From Verrucomicrobia bacterium UBA3063 (GTDB lineage: Bacteria; Verrucomicrobiota; Verrucomicrobiia; Methylacidiphilales; Verrucolacustridaceae), in NCBI GenBank assembly GCA_002366885.1, contig DFCD01000116.1:42711-78099 (forward strand): a stretch of 35,389 nt of DNA. The letters run 5' to 3'. The position numbers and the translations under genes are program-made. Shown piece after piece: positions 24,687 to 33,140 of this stretch (within the stretch, counting starts at the first letter, position 1; each line of letters starts with the position of its first letter). The notes under the pieces were generated by a model. That model saw only the letters and a program-made list of their open reading frames with translations. It made no database searches and was not told the DNA's origin.

Positions 24687-26546
24687 GTGACCGGCCGGCT
24701 CCTCGCCGTAATCCTGGGACTCGCTTCCCTGCCGGCATCCGGGGGCCCAAATACCCCAGGCCCCGCTTGGGCGGAAGAGGCGGTTTGGTACCAGATCTTT
24801 CCCGAGCGATTCCGAAACGGGGACCCCAAAAACGATCCGACCGCGGACTACTGCGGAGTGCCCGAAAAAGTCCGCAGGGAATGGGGCGTCCTTCCCTGGA
24901 CGATGGAATGGTATGCCCTGGCGGATTGGGAAAAAAAACTGGCCGGAGACGTGTACGGGACCAACGGTTACCGTCGATATGGCGGGGATTTCCGGGGGGT
25001 GATCGACCGCCTGGACTACCTCAAAGACTTGGGGGTAACCGCGTTGTACCTGAACCCGGTTTTCGAGTCGCCCTCCCTTCACAAATACGATGCACGCTCT
25101 TTCCACCATGCGGACCCGCATTTCGGCCCGGATCCCGCGGGGGATCTCGCCCTCACCAAGGAATCGTCCGCTGATCCCGCGTCCTGGCGCTGGACAGCCG
25201 CCGATAAAATGTTGCTCGAGCTTGTCCGGGAGGCCCATGCCCGCGGCATGAAGATCATCCTCGACGGCGTCTTTAACCACTGTGCGCGGCAGTTTTTCGC
25301 CTTCGAGGATCTTCGTAAGAATCAAAAACAATCCCCCTACGTCCATTGGTTTGAGGTGAAGGCTTTTGACGATCCCAAAACCCCTGCCGATGAGTTTGAC
25401 TACTCGGGGTGGTGGGGGCTGAAAAGCATGCCGGAATTTGCCGAGGTGACGGATGAGGCCGGACGAAAAAATCTCCACCCCGAGGTGAAGGCCTACCTCT
25501 TCGCCGTCACCCGCCGCTGGATGGATCCGGATGGCAACGGGGACCCCTCCGACGGAATCGACGGCTGGCGCCTCGACGTGGCCAACGAAGTGGGAACGGG
25601 CTTTTGGTCGGAATGGAACCAGTTGGTCAAATCCATCAACCCCGCGGCGTACACCACCGCGGAGATCTGGCAGGAGGCCCCCGGGTTCATGCGGGAGGGC
25701 GGATTTGACGGCGTCATGAACTATTATGCCTTTGCCATGCCAATCAAGGGAGGGCTGATCGATGCCACCTTGCCGGTGCGCGAGTTCCTCCAGTTGATCG
25801 AGGAACGGAGAAGCGCCTTTTCGGATGCGGAATGGAGGCGCCTGATGAACCTTTTCGACTCCCATGACACCGACCGCATGGCCTCGATGATCGTCAACCG
25901 GGATCGACCCTATTACGCCAAAGCCGATGTCTTTGCCTACGATGCGGAAAACTGGGCGGGAAGCCGGGAGAAGCCCTACTTGGTCCGCAAACCCACCGCC
26001 GAGGAAAGAAAGTTGCAGCGCATGCTTTTTCTTTTCCAGGTGGCCTACCCCGGAAGCCCCTACCTCTACTACGGAACGGAAGCGGGAATGTGGGGGGCGG
26101 ACGACCCGGACGACCGCATGCCCATGGTTTGGGAGGACGGAAAATACTCCCCACAAACAATCAGCCCGGGAGACCAACCGCCGCGGAATGACGACTCCAA
26201 TTTCAACGGAGCTCTGCACGATTTTATCAAAAAAACCCTGGCTCTACGGAGAAGCCACCCCACGCTCCGGGATGGCGCCGTCAGGGTGATTGGGGCCGAC
26301 AACGCCACCGGCACCTTTGCCTTTGCCCGTGCGGGCGAGCAGAACATCGTCGCCATCTTCAATCGCAGCGAAAAAAGCCAGACTTTCCACTTTCGCTTCG
26401 GCTCGCCGGATGGCAACGCCCCGGAAACCTTGAAGCCCTTCTATGTTTCTTCCGGACCCCTGTCGGAAGTGAGTCTCAGGCAGGAGGGGGAAAAGGTATC
26501 CGTTACCCTGCCGGGTTGGACCGGGGTTTTACTCTCCGCGGATTAA
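24687..26546 (+). CDS. Secreted GH13 alpha-amylase family enzyme (cyclomaltodextrinase/neopullulanase-like)
   Basis: Hydrolyses alpha-glucans, probably maltooligosaccharides or cyclodextrins, outside the cytoplasm. An N-terminal hydrophobic segment (about residues 4-18) is a likely signal peptide. The (beta/alpha)8 barrel begins at AVWYQIFPERFRNGD. Conserved regions are DGVFNH (193-198), GWRLDVANEV with nucleophile D297, EIWQE with acid/base E326, and FDSHDTDRM with D394. Region IV reads SHD rather than the more common NHD. A C-terminal beta domain ends the 619-residue protein. GTG start with weak ribosome binding site. The 3' end overlaps the convergent sulfurtransferase gene by four bases. 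Confidence 0.92.
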   Translation: MTGRLLAVILGLASLPASGGPNTPGPAWAEEAVWYQIFPERFRNGDPKNDPTADYCGVPEKVRREWGVLPWTMEWYALADWEKKLAGDVYGTNGYRRYGGDFRGVIDRLDYLKDLGVTALYLNPVFESPSLHKYDARSFHHADPHFGPDPAGDLALTKESSADPASWRWTAADKMLLELVREAHARGMKIILDGVFNHCARQFFAFEDLRKNQKQSPYVHWFEVKAFDDPKTPADEFDYSGWWGLKSMPEFAEVTDEAGRKNLHPEVKAYLFAVTRRWMDPDGNGDPSDGIDGWRLDVANEVGTGFWSEWNQLVKSINPAAYTTAEIWQEAPGFMREGGFDGVMNYYAFAMPIKGGLIDATLPVREFLQLIEERRSAFSDAEWRRLMNLFDSHDTDRMASMIVNRDRPYYAKADVFAYDAENWAGSREKPYLVRKPTAEERKLQRMLFLFQVAYPGSPYLYYGTEAGMWGADDPDDRMPMVWEDGKYSPQTISPGDQPPRNDDSNFNGALHDFIKKTLALRRSHPTLRDGAVRVIGADNATGTFAFARAGEQNIVAIFNRSEKSQTFHFRFGSPDGNAPETLKPFYVSSGPLSEVSLRQEGEKVSVTLPGWTGVLLSAD

Positions 26547-27400
26547 TCCGAACGCTCGATCGGGGCCCTCACCCGGTTTCCCCATTCCGTCCAGGAACCG
26601 TCGTAGTTTCTCACTTTTTTGAGGCCCAGAAGGTAGCTGAGCACGAACCACGTGTGGCTCGACCGCTCCCCGATCCGGCAGTAGGCCACCACGTCCTTGT
26701 CCGGGGTCAGCTGGCAGCCCTGCAGGTAAATTTTTGCCAGCTCCTCGGCGGACTTGAACGTGCCGTCCTCTTGAACCGCTGTCTTCCATGGCACGCTTTT
26801 GGCGCCGGGAATATGCCCGCCCCGCAACACTCCCTCTTGGGGATATTCGGGCATATGGGTAACCTCTCCCTTAAACTCTCCGGGCGAACGGACGTCGATC
26901 AGCGGCTTCTTTGCCTGACTGAAGGCGAGCGCATCCTCGTAAAAGGCCCGGATTTCCCCGTCCAATCGCTTGGCCGGCGTCGGATAGGTGGCAGGCTTTG
27001 CCGTCACTTTTTCCCGCGTCAGCGGGCGTTTCTCCGCCACCCACTTGTCCCGGCCGCCATTCAAAATCCTCACCTTCTGGTGTCCAAACAACCGGAAGGC
27101 CCAAAGAGCATAACAGGCCCACCAGTTGGACTTGTCGCCGTAAAAAATCACCGTGGTTTCCGGGGAGATTCCGTTGCGCGCACAAAGCTCCGCAAAGGCC
27201 TTGGGACTGATGTAGTCCCGCACCAGCGGATCCTGCAGGTCGCGGCGCCAATCAATGTGCACCGCCCCGGGGATGTGGCCGGTGTCGTAAAGGAGCACGT
27301 CTTCATTGCTTTCCACCACCCGGATGCCGGGATCATTCAGGTTCCGGGCCAGCCATTCGGTTTCCACAAGGGCTTCCGGGTGGGCGTATTTCGTGCTCAT
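26543..27400 (-). CDS. Two-domain sulfurtransferase (rhodanese, thiosulfate type)
   Basis: Transfers sulfane sulfur from thiosulfate to a thiophile. Two rhodanese domains: a non-catalytic N-terminal one (DTGHIPGAVHIDWRRDLQ, NGGRDKWVAE, residues about 8-125) and a catalytic C-terminal one (IDVRSPGEFKGE, GGHIPGAKSVPW) with Cys241 in the loop CRIGERS. The CRxGxR loop indicates a thiosulfate rather than a mercaptopyruvate (CGxGVT) enzyme. 285 residues from the ATG at 27400, with AAGGAG nine bases upstream. It lies 63 bases after metG and converges with the amylase gene. Confidence 0.95.
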   Translation of the reverse strand: MSTKYAHPEALVETEWLARNLNDPGIRVVESNEDVLLYDTGHIPGAVHIDWRRDLQDPLVRDYISPKAFAELCARNGISPETTVIFYGDKSNWWACYALWAFRLFGHQKVRILNGGRDKWVAEKRPLTREKVTAKPATYPTPAKRLDGEIRAFYEDALAFSQAKKPLIDVRSPGEFKGEVTHMPEYPQEGVLRGGHIPGAKSVPWKTAVQEDGTFKSAEELAKIYLQGCQLTPDKDVVAYCRIGERSSHTWFVLSYLLGLKKVRNYDGSWTEWGNRVRAPIERSD

Positions 27401-27463
27401 GGTGATGCTCCTTAAACCAAGGAAAATGCCGCAAACCGTTCCGGGGCGCAACCGTCCCCCGTG

Positions 27464-29011
27464 TCATCCTTGGGCACGCTTCTCCTCCTCCAAAATTGGG
27501 AAAAGAGGCATGATGTCCCCGAGAAGACGCCCGCCCTGCCTGTTGGGCCACGCAGGCCAATCCTTCTCCCTGGCCCCGGTCTTGCCGGCGTAGCCCAGTT
27601 GCTTCAAACCCACTTCCGCCGTCTCCGGAATCACGCACGCCGCCTCCAGCAAGACCAATTCCAACGCTGCCGCCGCATCGGCGAGAGTGGCATCCAGCTC
27701 TCCTGACTTGGCCGGATCCTTCGCCAACTTCCAGGGTGCCCGCGCCTCGATCAGCTGGTTGGCCGCCTGCACCGCCTTCCACAGCTCTCCTAGGGCGAGA
27801 TGAATCTGGTACGATTTCATCAGCTCATCCCATTTCCGCAGGGCATGCAATACGGTGTCACGGAACCCCTCCGAGACCGGATCCGGCGTGGTTACGGCGG
27901 GTATCCGCCCTTCGCGATAACGCCCGATCATGGAACCGGTCCTTTGCAGCAGGTTGCCCAGCTCGTGGGCCAGTTCCCCCTTCCGACGAGCCGCCAGCGC
28001 CCCCTCGTCAAAATCCGCGTCATGGCCAAGGGCCATTTCCCTGAGAACATAATAACGGAAGGCGTCCGCTCCGTACTTGGCGGACAACTCCCCGGGGTCG
28101 ACCACATTCCCGGTGGACTTGCTCAGTTTTTCGTTCCGGCGCGTCCAGAACCCGTGCACAAGCAGCCTGACAAAAATGGGCAACCCCAGCGCCTTCAGCA
28201 TGCAGGGCCAATAAATCCCGTGGGCGGGAACCAGGATGTCCTTGCCGATCACGTGGACCGCCGGCTCCCAATCGCCCAACCGCCCCTCCCCGCTACCCGC
28301 CCCCGTCACGTAGTTCAGCAACGCATCAAACCAGACATAGGTCACCTGATTCTGGTCGAACGGCAGGGGGATCCCCCATGCGAGCCGCGCCTTGGGTCGG
28401 GAGATGCAAAGGTCTGGAAGCGGCTTCTCCAGCGCCCCGAGTAGTTCCTTGGCCCGGAACTCGGGAAAGATCAGGGAGGGTTGCTTCCGGATCAGTTCCC
28501 GAAGCCAATCTTGGTGCTTAGAGAGTTTAAAAAAGTAGTTTTCCTCCGTCAGCTCCACCACCTCTCCATAGATCTCCGGCCACGAACCGTCCGCCTCCCT
28601 TTCCTTCTCTGTGAGAAACTGTTCCGCCCGAACGCTGTAGAAACCCTTGAAGGTCCCCTTGACGATGTCCCCCTGTCGGTGGAGCTTCTCCAGCACTTCT
28701 GCGACCAGCTTTTTATGCCTTCGCTCCGTGGTTCTTACGAAGTCATCCGGTTCCACCCGGAGGATTTTCCAAAGGGATAAAAACTGCCCACAGATCCCGT
28801 CTACAAACTCCTGGGGGGTCTTTCCCGATTTTCCTGCGCTCTGCTGCACTTTCTGTCCATGCTCATCCAGCCCACTGAGGAAGCGCACCGTCTGCCCAGT
28901 CCTCCGGGCAAAACGGGCTAGGGTATCCGTCAAAACCTTCTCATAAGCATGCCCCAGGTGCGGTTTGGCGTTGGCGTAATCGATCGCCGTGGTGAGAAAG
29001 AGCCTGTTCAA
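27464..29011 (-). CDS. metG: Methionyl-tRNA synthetase (zinc-less type)
   Basis: Charges tRNA-Met. The class I signatures are HLGH-type PHLGHAYEK near residue 17 and KMSKS-type KLSKSTGN near residue 303. The insert that binds zinc in some MetRS reads GFYSVRAEQF, with no cysteines, as in the Bacillus and alphaproteobacterial type. The anticodon-binding helical domain follows; the C-terminal tRNA-binding EMAP domain is absent, so the protein is 515 residues. It uses a TTG start with AAAGGGA just upstream; no in-frame ATG is nearby. Confidence 0.96.
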   Translation of the reverse strand: MNRLFLTTAIDYANAKPHLGHAYEKVLTDTLARFARRTGQTVRFLSGLDEHGQKVQQSAGKSGKTPQEFVDGICGQFLSLWKILRVEPDDFVRTTERRHKKLVAEVLEKLHRQGDIVKGTFKGFYSVRAEQFLTEKEREADGSWPEIYGEVVELTEENYFFKLSKHQDWLRELIRKQPSLIFPEFRAKELLGALEKPLPDLCISRPKARLAWGIPLPFDQNQVTYVWFDALLNYVTGAGSGEGRLGDWEPAVHVIGKDILVPAHGIYWPCMLKALGLPIFVRLLVHGFWTRRNEKLSKSTGNVVDPGELSAKYGADAFRYYVLREMALGHDADFDEGALAARRKGELAHELGNLLQRTGSMIGRYREGRIPAVTTPDPVSEGFRDTVLHALRKWDELMKSYQIHLALGELWKAVQAANQLIEARAPWKLAKDPAKSGELDATLADAAAALELVLLEAACVIPETAEVGLKQLGYAGKTGAREKDWPAWPNRQGGRLLGDIMPLFPILEEEKRAQG

Positions 29012-29040
29012 GCATCCCTTTTACCACCCCCGCGTCATCC

Positions 29041-29145
29041 TTTCACGATCTACCTTCACGTTCACCGTCACATTCAAGAACAACCTAACAGCCTGCAGTC
29101 CGTAGGTTCATGAAATCGTAAAGGTAATCATAAACGTAAACGAAC
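29041..29145. repeat. Inverted array of degenerate hexamers in the metG-priA gap
   Basis: The right arm (29112-29145) reads as tandem hexamers GAAATC, GTAAAG, GTAATC, ATAAAC, GTAAAC, GAAC. The left arm (29041-29077) reads TTTCAC, then CTTCAC, GTTCAC, CGTCAC, ATTCAA, close to the same units on the other strand. The arms are imperfect inverted repeats: GATCTACCTTCACG (29047-29060) against the reverse complement GATTACCTTTACG. Between them is an inner dyad AACCTA/TAGGTT. Downstream (29154-29201) a heptamer-like run (ATCACTT, ATCACCT, ATTCACT) fills the rest of the gap. No gene is present. It resembles intergenic REP/STRR-type DNA. Confidence 0.6.
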
Positions 29146-29199
29146 AACTCCCTATCACTTATCACCTTTGCCATCCCATCACTCATTCCTCGTAATTCA

Positions 29200-29213
29200 C
29201 TCCTTTAAAGGAG
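29200..29213. repeat. Perfect palindrome spanning the priA stop codon
   Basis: The 14-base sequence CTCCTTTAAAGGAG is its own reverse complement and includes the priA stop codon (29205-29207). It could form a short cruciform or serve as a protein site. No U-run follows, so it is not a standard terminator. Confidence 0.4.
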
Positions 29214-31439
29214 ATCCTGGGCGTCCACATCGATTGTGGCCCGCATGCCAGCCGGCCATTTCGGCGCCAATGCCTCCCTCTTCAGGTCCGCCATCAGCTC
29301 CGGAACCTTGTCCACCAGCAGGAAAAGCTGAAACCGGAATTTTCCCTCCACCCGGGCGATCGGGGCCGCGCACGGCTCCGGAACCTCCACCTTGCCCTTC
29401 CACAGCCCGCGCAGACGCTCCGCCACATGTCGGATCGATGCCGAGGTCTGTGCCTCGCTGGTTCCGGAAAAAGAAACCAGGATCGCCCGCCGAAAGGGAG
29501 GGTAGCCATGCGCCCTCCGGTACTCCAGTTCCTGCTCCCGGAAGCCGTCCACATCGTGGTGACGCGCAAACTGGATTGCCGGGTGAAAAGGGGTGTACGT
29601 CTGGACGAACACCTCCCCGGGAATCTCCCCGCGCCCCGCCCGGCCCGCGACCTGCACAAGAAGCTGAAACACCCGCTCGGAGGCGCGGAAATCCGGCAGG
29701 TTCAGCGCCGCATCCACTCCAACCACGCCCACACAAGTCACCCGGGGGAAATGCAGCCCCTTGGCGATCATCTGTGTGCCCAGCAGAATGTCTGTCCGCC
29801 CCTCCCGGAAAGCCGCCAGCGCCTTTCCGTGCGCACCCCTTGCTTTCATGCTATCCGAATCCATCCGGGTCCATCGTATTCCCGGCAAGGCCTCCAAAAC
29901 CGCTTCTTCCAACCTCTCCGTCCCCGCCCCGGTGAACTTGAGCTGGGGCGACTGACACTCCGGGCAGACCGCCGGCGCAGGCCTCTCCGCGTCGCAGAAA
30001 TGACATTTCATGCGTCCGACGCTGCGATGATAGGTCATCGGCACCGCACAGCGTTCGCACTCCTCAACCCTCCCGCAGTGGGGACACTGCACGCTCGGCG
30101 CATAACCTCGCCGGTTCAACAACAGCAGGCTCTGCTCCGCCTTCTTTCGCCTCTCCTCCAACGCCTGCCGCAATACCCCCGACAACATCACTGGTCCGCC
30201 GGCCTTTGGTCTCTCCTCCTTGCGAAGATCAACAATGTGCACCTTGGGCAGTTTTGCCCCGTCGACCCGCTTCCTCAGTCGAACCCGCAGATACCGGTCC
30301 CGGTCCGCATTGTGGGCGCTTTCCAGCGAAGGCGTTGCGCTGCCCAGGATCACCGAGGCTCCCTCGATCCTGCCCCTCACCACCGCCAGGTCCCGGGCAT
30401 GGTACCGGGGCGACTCCCCCTGCTTGTAACCCCCGTCGTGCTCCTCATCCACCACGATGAGTCCCAGGTGTTCCAAGGGGGCAAACAGGGCCGACCGCGC
30501 TCCGATCACCACCCGCGCCCTTCCCTCCCGGATTTCGTGCCATGACTCCCGCCGCTCCGCCACCGTCTGGGCGCTATGCAGCACGCACAACCTCACCCGC
30601 TGCCCGGCAAGTCTGCCCCGGAAACGCGCCACCGTCTGCGGGGTCAGGGAAATTTCCGGCACCAACACCACGGCATTCTTTCCCTCCGCCAACACCGCCT
30701 CCAGGGCCCGCAGATAAATCTCTGTTTTTCCGCTCCCTGTCACCCCCTCCAGAAGAACCGGCCTGCCGCCCCCTTCCTTTTTTCTTTCCTGCTCCCACGC
30801 CTCCATCGCCGCTGCCTGTTCCTCCCCGAGCTCCGGTTTTTTGCCGGCATCGGTCCAACCTTCCTCCGGCCCTTCCTCATCCTTCACCAGCCTCCGCTCC
30901 GACCTCTCCGCCAGCCCCCGGTCCACCAGCGCTTTCCAGACCGCCGTCCCAAACCCGCTTTCCCGCACCAGCACGTTCAGCCAAGCACCCCCCCGGTCCT
31001 GCAAAAACGCCCAGGCCTTGGCCTGAACCCTCGCTGTCTGGAGAACCTTGGCCGCCAGATCCTTTTTTCCGGCGACGGGAGAAATCCACCATGCCACTTT
31101 TCCGCCTCCCTCGTGGGAGCGCACCGGCCCCGGCAAAATGGTCCGCAGCGCGGCCGCCAGGTCACATGCGTAATAGTCGCCCATCCAGCGTGCCAGTTGG
31201 CATAACCCGGGGGGAATCAGCGGCCTCTCCCCGGCCACCGCCGCCACGTCCCGCACGTTTTCCACTTCCGGTTGCCGGGGAAATTCTACTGCGTAGGCCA
31301 GAATTTCGCGCCGCCCCCAGGGAACCCGCAACCGTTGCCCCAGGCGGATGTTTCCCCGCAACCCCTCGGGAATCCGGTAATCGAACAACCGGTCCAACCC
31401 CAGTTCCGGGGCTACCCTGACGAATTCGGAAAATGGCAC
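29205..31439 (-). CDS. priA: Primosomal replication-restart helicase PriA
   Basis: 3'-5' DNA helicase that reloads the replisome at stalled forks. The N-terminal 3'-DNA-end-binding domain (residues 1-100) is followed by a winged-helix region and the helicase core: Walker A GVTGSGKTEIY, DEEHD box, GSATPSLES. The zinc region contains the expected cysteines in CPHCGRVEECERC and, further on, CHFC and CPEC; helicase motifs LGTQMIAKGLHFP and QVAGRAGRG come after it. The 744-residue length is normal. GTG start at 31439; the gene diverges from the lytic transglycosylase gene with an 80-base pyrimidine-rich gap in which I see no clear promoter. Confidence 0.97.
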   Translation of the reverse strand: MPFSEFVRVAPELGLDRLFDYRIPEGLRGNIRLGQRLRVPWGRREILAYAVEFPRQPEVENVRDVAAVAGERPLIPPGLCQLARWMGDYYACDLAAALRTILPGPVRSHEGGGKVAWWISPVAGKKDLAAKVLQTARVQAKAWAFLQDRGGAWLNVLVRESGFGTAVWKALVDRGLAERSERRLVKDEEGPEEGWTDAGKKPELGEEQAAAMEAWEQERKKEGGGRPVLLEGVTGSGKTEIYLRALEAVLAEGKNAVVLVPEISLTPQTVARFRGRLAGQRVRLCVLHSAQTVAERRESWHEIREGRARVVIGARSALFAPLEHLGLIVVDEEHDGGYKQGESPRYHARDLAVVRGRIEGASVILGSATPSLESAHNADRDRYLRVRLRKRVDGAKLPKVHIVDLRKEERPKAGGPVMLSGVLRQALEERRKKAEQSLLLLNRRGYAPSVQCPHCGRVEECERCAVPMTYHRSVGRMKCHFCDAERPAPAVCPECQSPQLKFTGAGTERLEEAVLEALPGIRWTRMDSDSMKARGAHGKALAAFREGRTDILLGTQMIAKGLHFPRVTCVGVVGVDAALNLPDFRASERVFQLLVQVAGRAGRGEIPGEVFVQTYTPFHPAIQFARHHDVDGFREQELEYRRAHGYPPFRRAILVSFSGTSEAQTSASIRHVAERLRGLWKGKVEVPEPCAAPIARVEGKFRFQLFLLVDKVPELMADLKREALAPKWPAGMRATIDVDAQDLL

Positions 31440-31519
31440 CCTCTGCCTCTGCGCCCTTTTTGCCCGTCCGGCAAGTTTCCCCAGCTTCCCCGCCCCGTTT
31501 CCCTGCTTACTCTTTTTGA

Positions 31520-32167
31520 ATGCTTCTCGCCCGACCCCGTATTTTGGCCGCCCTGGCCGTAATTCTCACCCCATTCCTGCTCATCGCCCTCCCTTGGCTG
31601 GGGGAAATCCGCCGTTCCCAGGCCGTCGGGCCCCTTCTGGCGGAAGCCGCAGCAAATCACGGCCTGCCCCTTCCCCTCCTTAAGGCCGTGGTCTGGCGCG
31701 AAAGCGATTTCGAGACCCGGGCCCTCGGCGCCGCCGGGGAACGTGGCCTGATGCAGGTCACCCCGGGAGCCGCCGAGGACTGGGCCAGGGCCCACCGCAT
31801 CCGCTCCTTTCGGGAAACCGACCTGTTTGACCCCCGCACCAATCTGGCCGTTGGCACATGGTATCTCGCCCGGGCCATCCGTCGCTGGCGGGAGGAGGGC
31901 GCCGATCACCCGGAAGTCTTTGGCCTGGCAGAATACAACGCAGGCATCACCCGGGCCCGCCGCTGGGCTTCCCAAACCCCTGGCATGAAAGCCCAAGAGT
32001 TCCTTGCGGCTGTCGATTTTCCCACCACCAAGGGCTACATCCTCTCCATCCTGCGCCGCGCCGAGCTCTACGCCACGGGACGAGACCCCGGCCCCGGCGA
32101 ATGGGTTGGCCGCCGCCTCGCCCTCCAGAAGGAAAATTGGATCCGGAAACAAAAAGAATCCCGCTGA
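31520..32167 (+). CDS. Membrane-anchored lytic transglycosylase (SLT domain)
   Basis: Cleaves peptidoglycan glycan strands. A 215-residue protein with an N-terminal hydrophobic anchor or uncleaved signal (about 7-28, LAALAVILTPFLLIALPWL) and an SLT domain: catalytic Glu61 in VVWRESDFE, GERGLMQVTP (73-82), and AEYNAG further on. It has no additional domain such as LysM. No ribosome binding site is evident before the ATG. Stands alone on the plus strand between divergent priA and convergent fmt. Confidence 0.92.
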   Translation: MLLARPRILAALAVILTPFLLIALPWLGEIRRSQAVGPLLAEAAANHGLPLPLLKAVVWRESDFETRALGAAGERGLMQVTPGAAEDWARAHRIRSFRETDLFDPRTNLAVGTWYLARAIRRWREEGADHPEVFGLAEYNAGITRARRWASQTPGMKAQEFLAAVDFPTTKGYILSILRRAELYATGRDPGPGEWVGRRLALQKENWIRKQKESR

Positions 32168-32168
32168 C

Positions 32169-32182
32169 GTAAACGTAAACGA
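32169..32182. repeat. Small copy of the GTAAAC hexamer repeat
   Basis: Two exact GTAAAC units followed by GA lie right after the transglycosylase stop, in the 27-base convergent gap before fmt. The 12-mer AAACGTAAACGA is shared exactly with 29132-29143, about 3 kb away. Confidence 0.5.
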
Positions 32183-32194
32183 CCAGCTGCTAAC

Positions 32195-33136
32195 TCAGGC
32201 CAGAACGACCCCGGCTTGCATCCCCGCTCCCCTCGCAAAATCCGCTGCCGCCATTCTTTTCCTGCCCTCCAGTTGCACCTCCCGGAGCAGGACCCCTCCT
32301 TTTTTCGCCGCTACTAGGATCCCGTGGGAATTCACCTCAACGACCTCGCCGGGACTGCCCTTGGCCCTTCGGGAAAGGATGACCGAAAAAATCTTCAGCA
32401 TTTTCTGATCCGACCCGTCCGGAAGCCAGGTATACGCACCCGGCCATGGTTGCATCGCCCGGATATGCGCCTCGATCTCCTCCGGAACCTTGTCCCATAC
32501 GATCCGACCGTCCTCTTTCGTCATTCGCGGAGCCAGCGATGCCTCCGCGTTGTTTTGCCGGACCCGCTTCACCTTTCCCTTTTCGGCCCGGTCCAATAAT
32601 CCCATCAACAAGGAGGCTGACTTGGCGGCCAGGCGGTCATGAAGGTTCCCCGTTGTTTCGTTGGGACGGATGCGCGTCGCCACCTTTCCGAGAATATCCC
32701 CGGTATCCAGGCCTTCGTTCATCTGCATGATCGTCACGCCGGTCGTTCTCTGACGTTCGCGAATGGCTGCGGCAATCGGCGAAGCCCCGCGATATTTCGG
32801 CAACAAGGACGCATGCACGTTCCAACATCCCCGCTCCGGGAGTTCGAGGAGAGATTTTTTCAGGATCTGGCCGTAGGCGACCACAATCATCAGATCGGCT
32901 TTCTGGTAGCGGATTTGACTCAGGGAGCTGGCCGCATTGATGTCTTCCGGCTGGTAAACCTGAAGATGGTTCCGCAAGGCCGCCTCCTTGATCGGGGAGG
33001 CCAAGGGTTTTTGGGACCGCCCCGCCGGACGGTCCGGTTGGGTGATCACGGAAAGCACAAAGTGCCGGTCGGACGCCACCAGCGCTTCCAGGCAGGGCAC
33101 CCCGAACGCCCCGGTACCGGCAAAAAGGACCCGCAC
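32195..33136 (-). CDS. fmt: Methionyl-tRNA formyltransferase
   Basis: Formylates Met-tRNAfMet with 10-formyl-THF for translation initiation. The 313-residue product has the formyltransferase N-domain with catalytic Asn106 and His108 in NVHASLLPKYRGASPI and Asp144 in MNEGLDTGDIL, at the same positions as in E. coli Fmt. The C-terminal OB-like domain follows (WPGAYTWLP). GTG start, four bases after the adk stop. No def gene is adjacent. Confidence 0.96.
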   Translation of the reverse strand: MRVLFAGTGAFGVPCLEALVASDRHFVLSVITQPDRPAGRSQKPLASPIKEAALRNHLQVYQPEDINAASSLSQIRYQKADLMIVVAYGQILKKSLLELPERGCWNVHASLLPKYRGASPIAAAIRERQRTTGVTIMQMNEGLDTGDILGKVATRIRPNETTGNLHDRLAAKSASLLMGLLDRAEKGKVKRVRQNNAEASLAPRMTKEDGRIVWDKVPEEIEAHIRAMQPWPGAYTWLPDGSDQKMLKIFSVILSRRAKGSPGEVVEVNSHGILVAAKKGGVLLREVQLEGRKRMAAADFARGAGMQAGVVLA

Positions 33137-33140
33137 GCGC

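Noticed and set aside
24582..26219. Long open frame on the minus strand (545 codons) antisense to the amylase gene
   Set aside because: The plus frame has all GH13 motifs. The antisense frame is low in recognisable domains and is a usual by-product of high-GC third positions.
28570..28660. Loss of zinc cysteines in MetRS as a possible degenerate site
   Set aside because: The YSVRAE form corresponds to a normal zinc-less MetRS class, so nothing unusual is implied.
29012..29204. CRISPR array or small tRNA gene in the metG-priA gap
   Set aside because: Repeat units are 6-7 bases and degenerate without spacers, and no cloverleaf can be folded.
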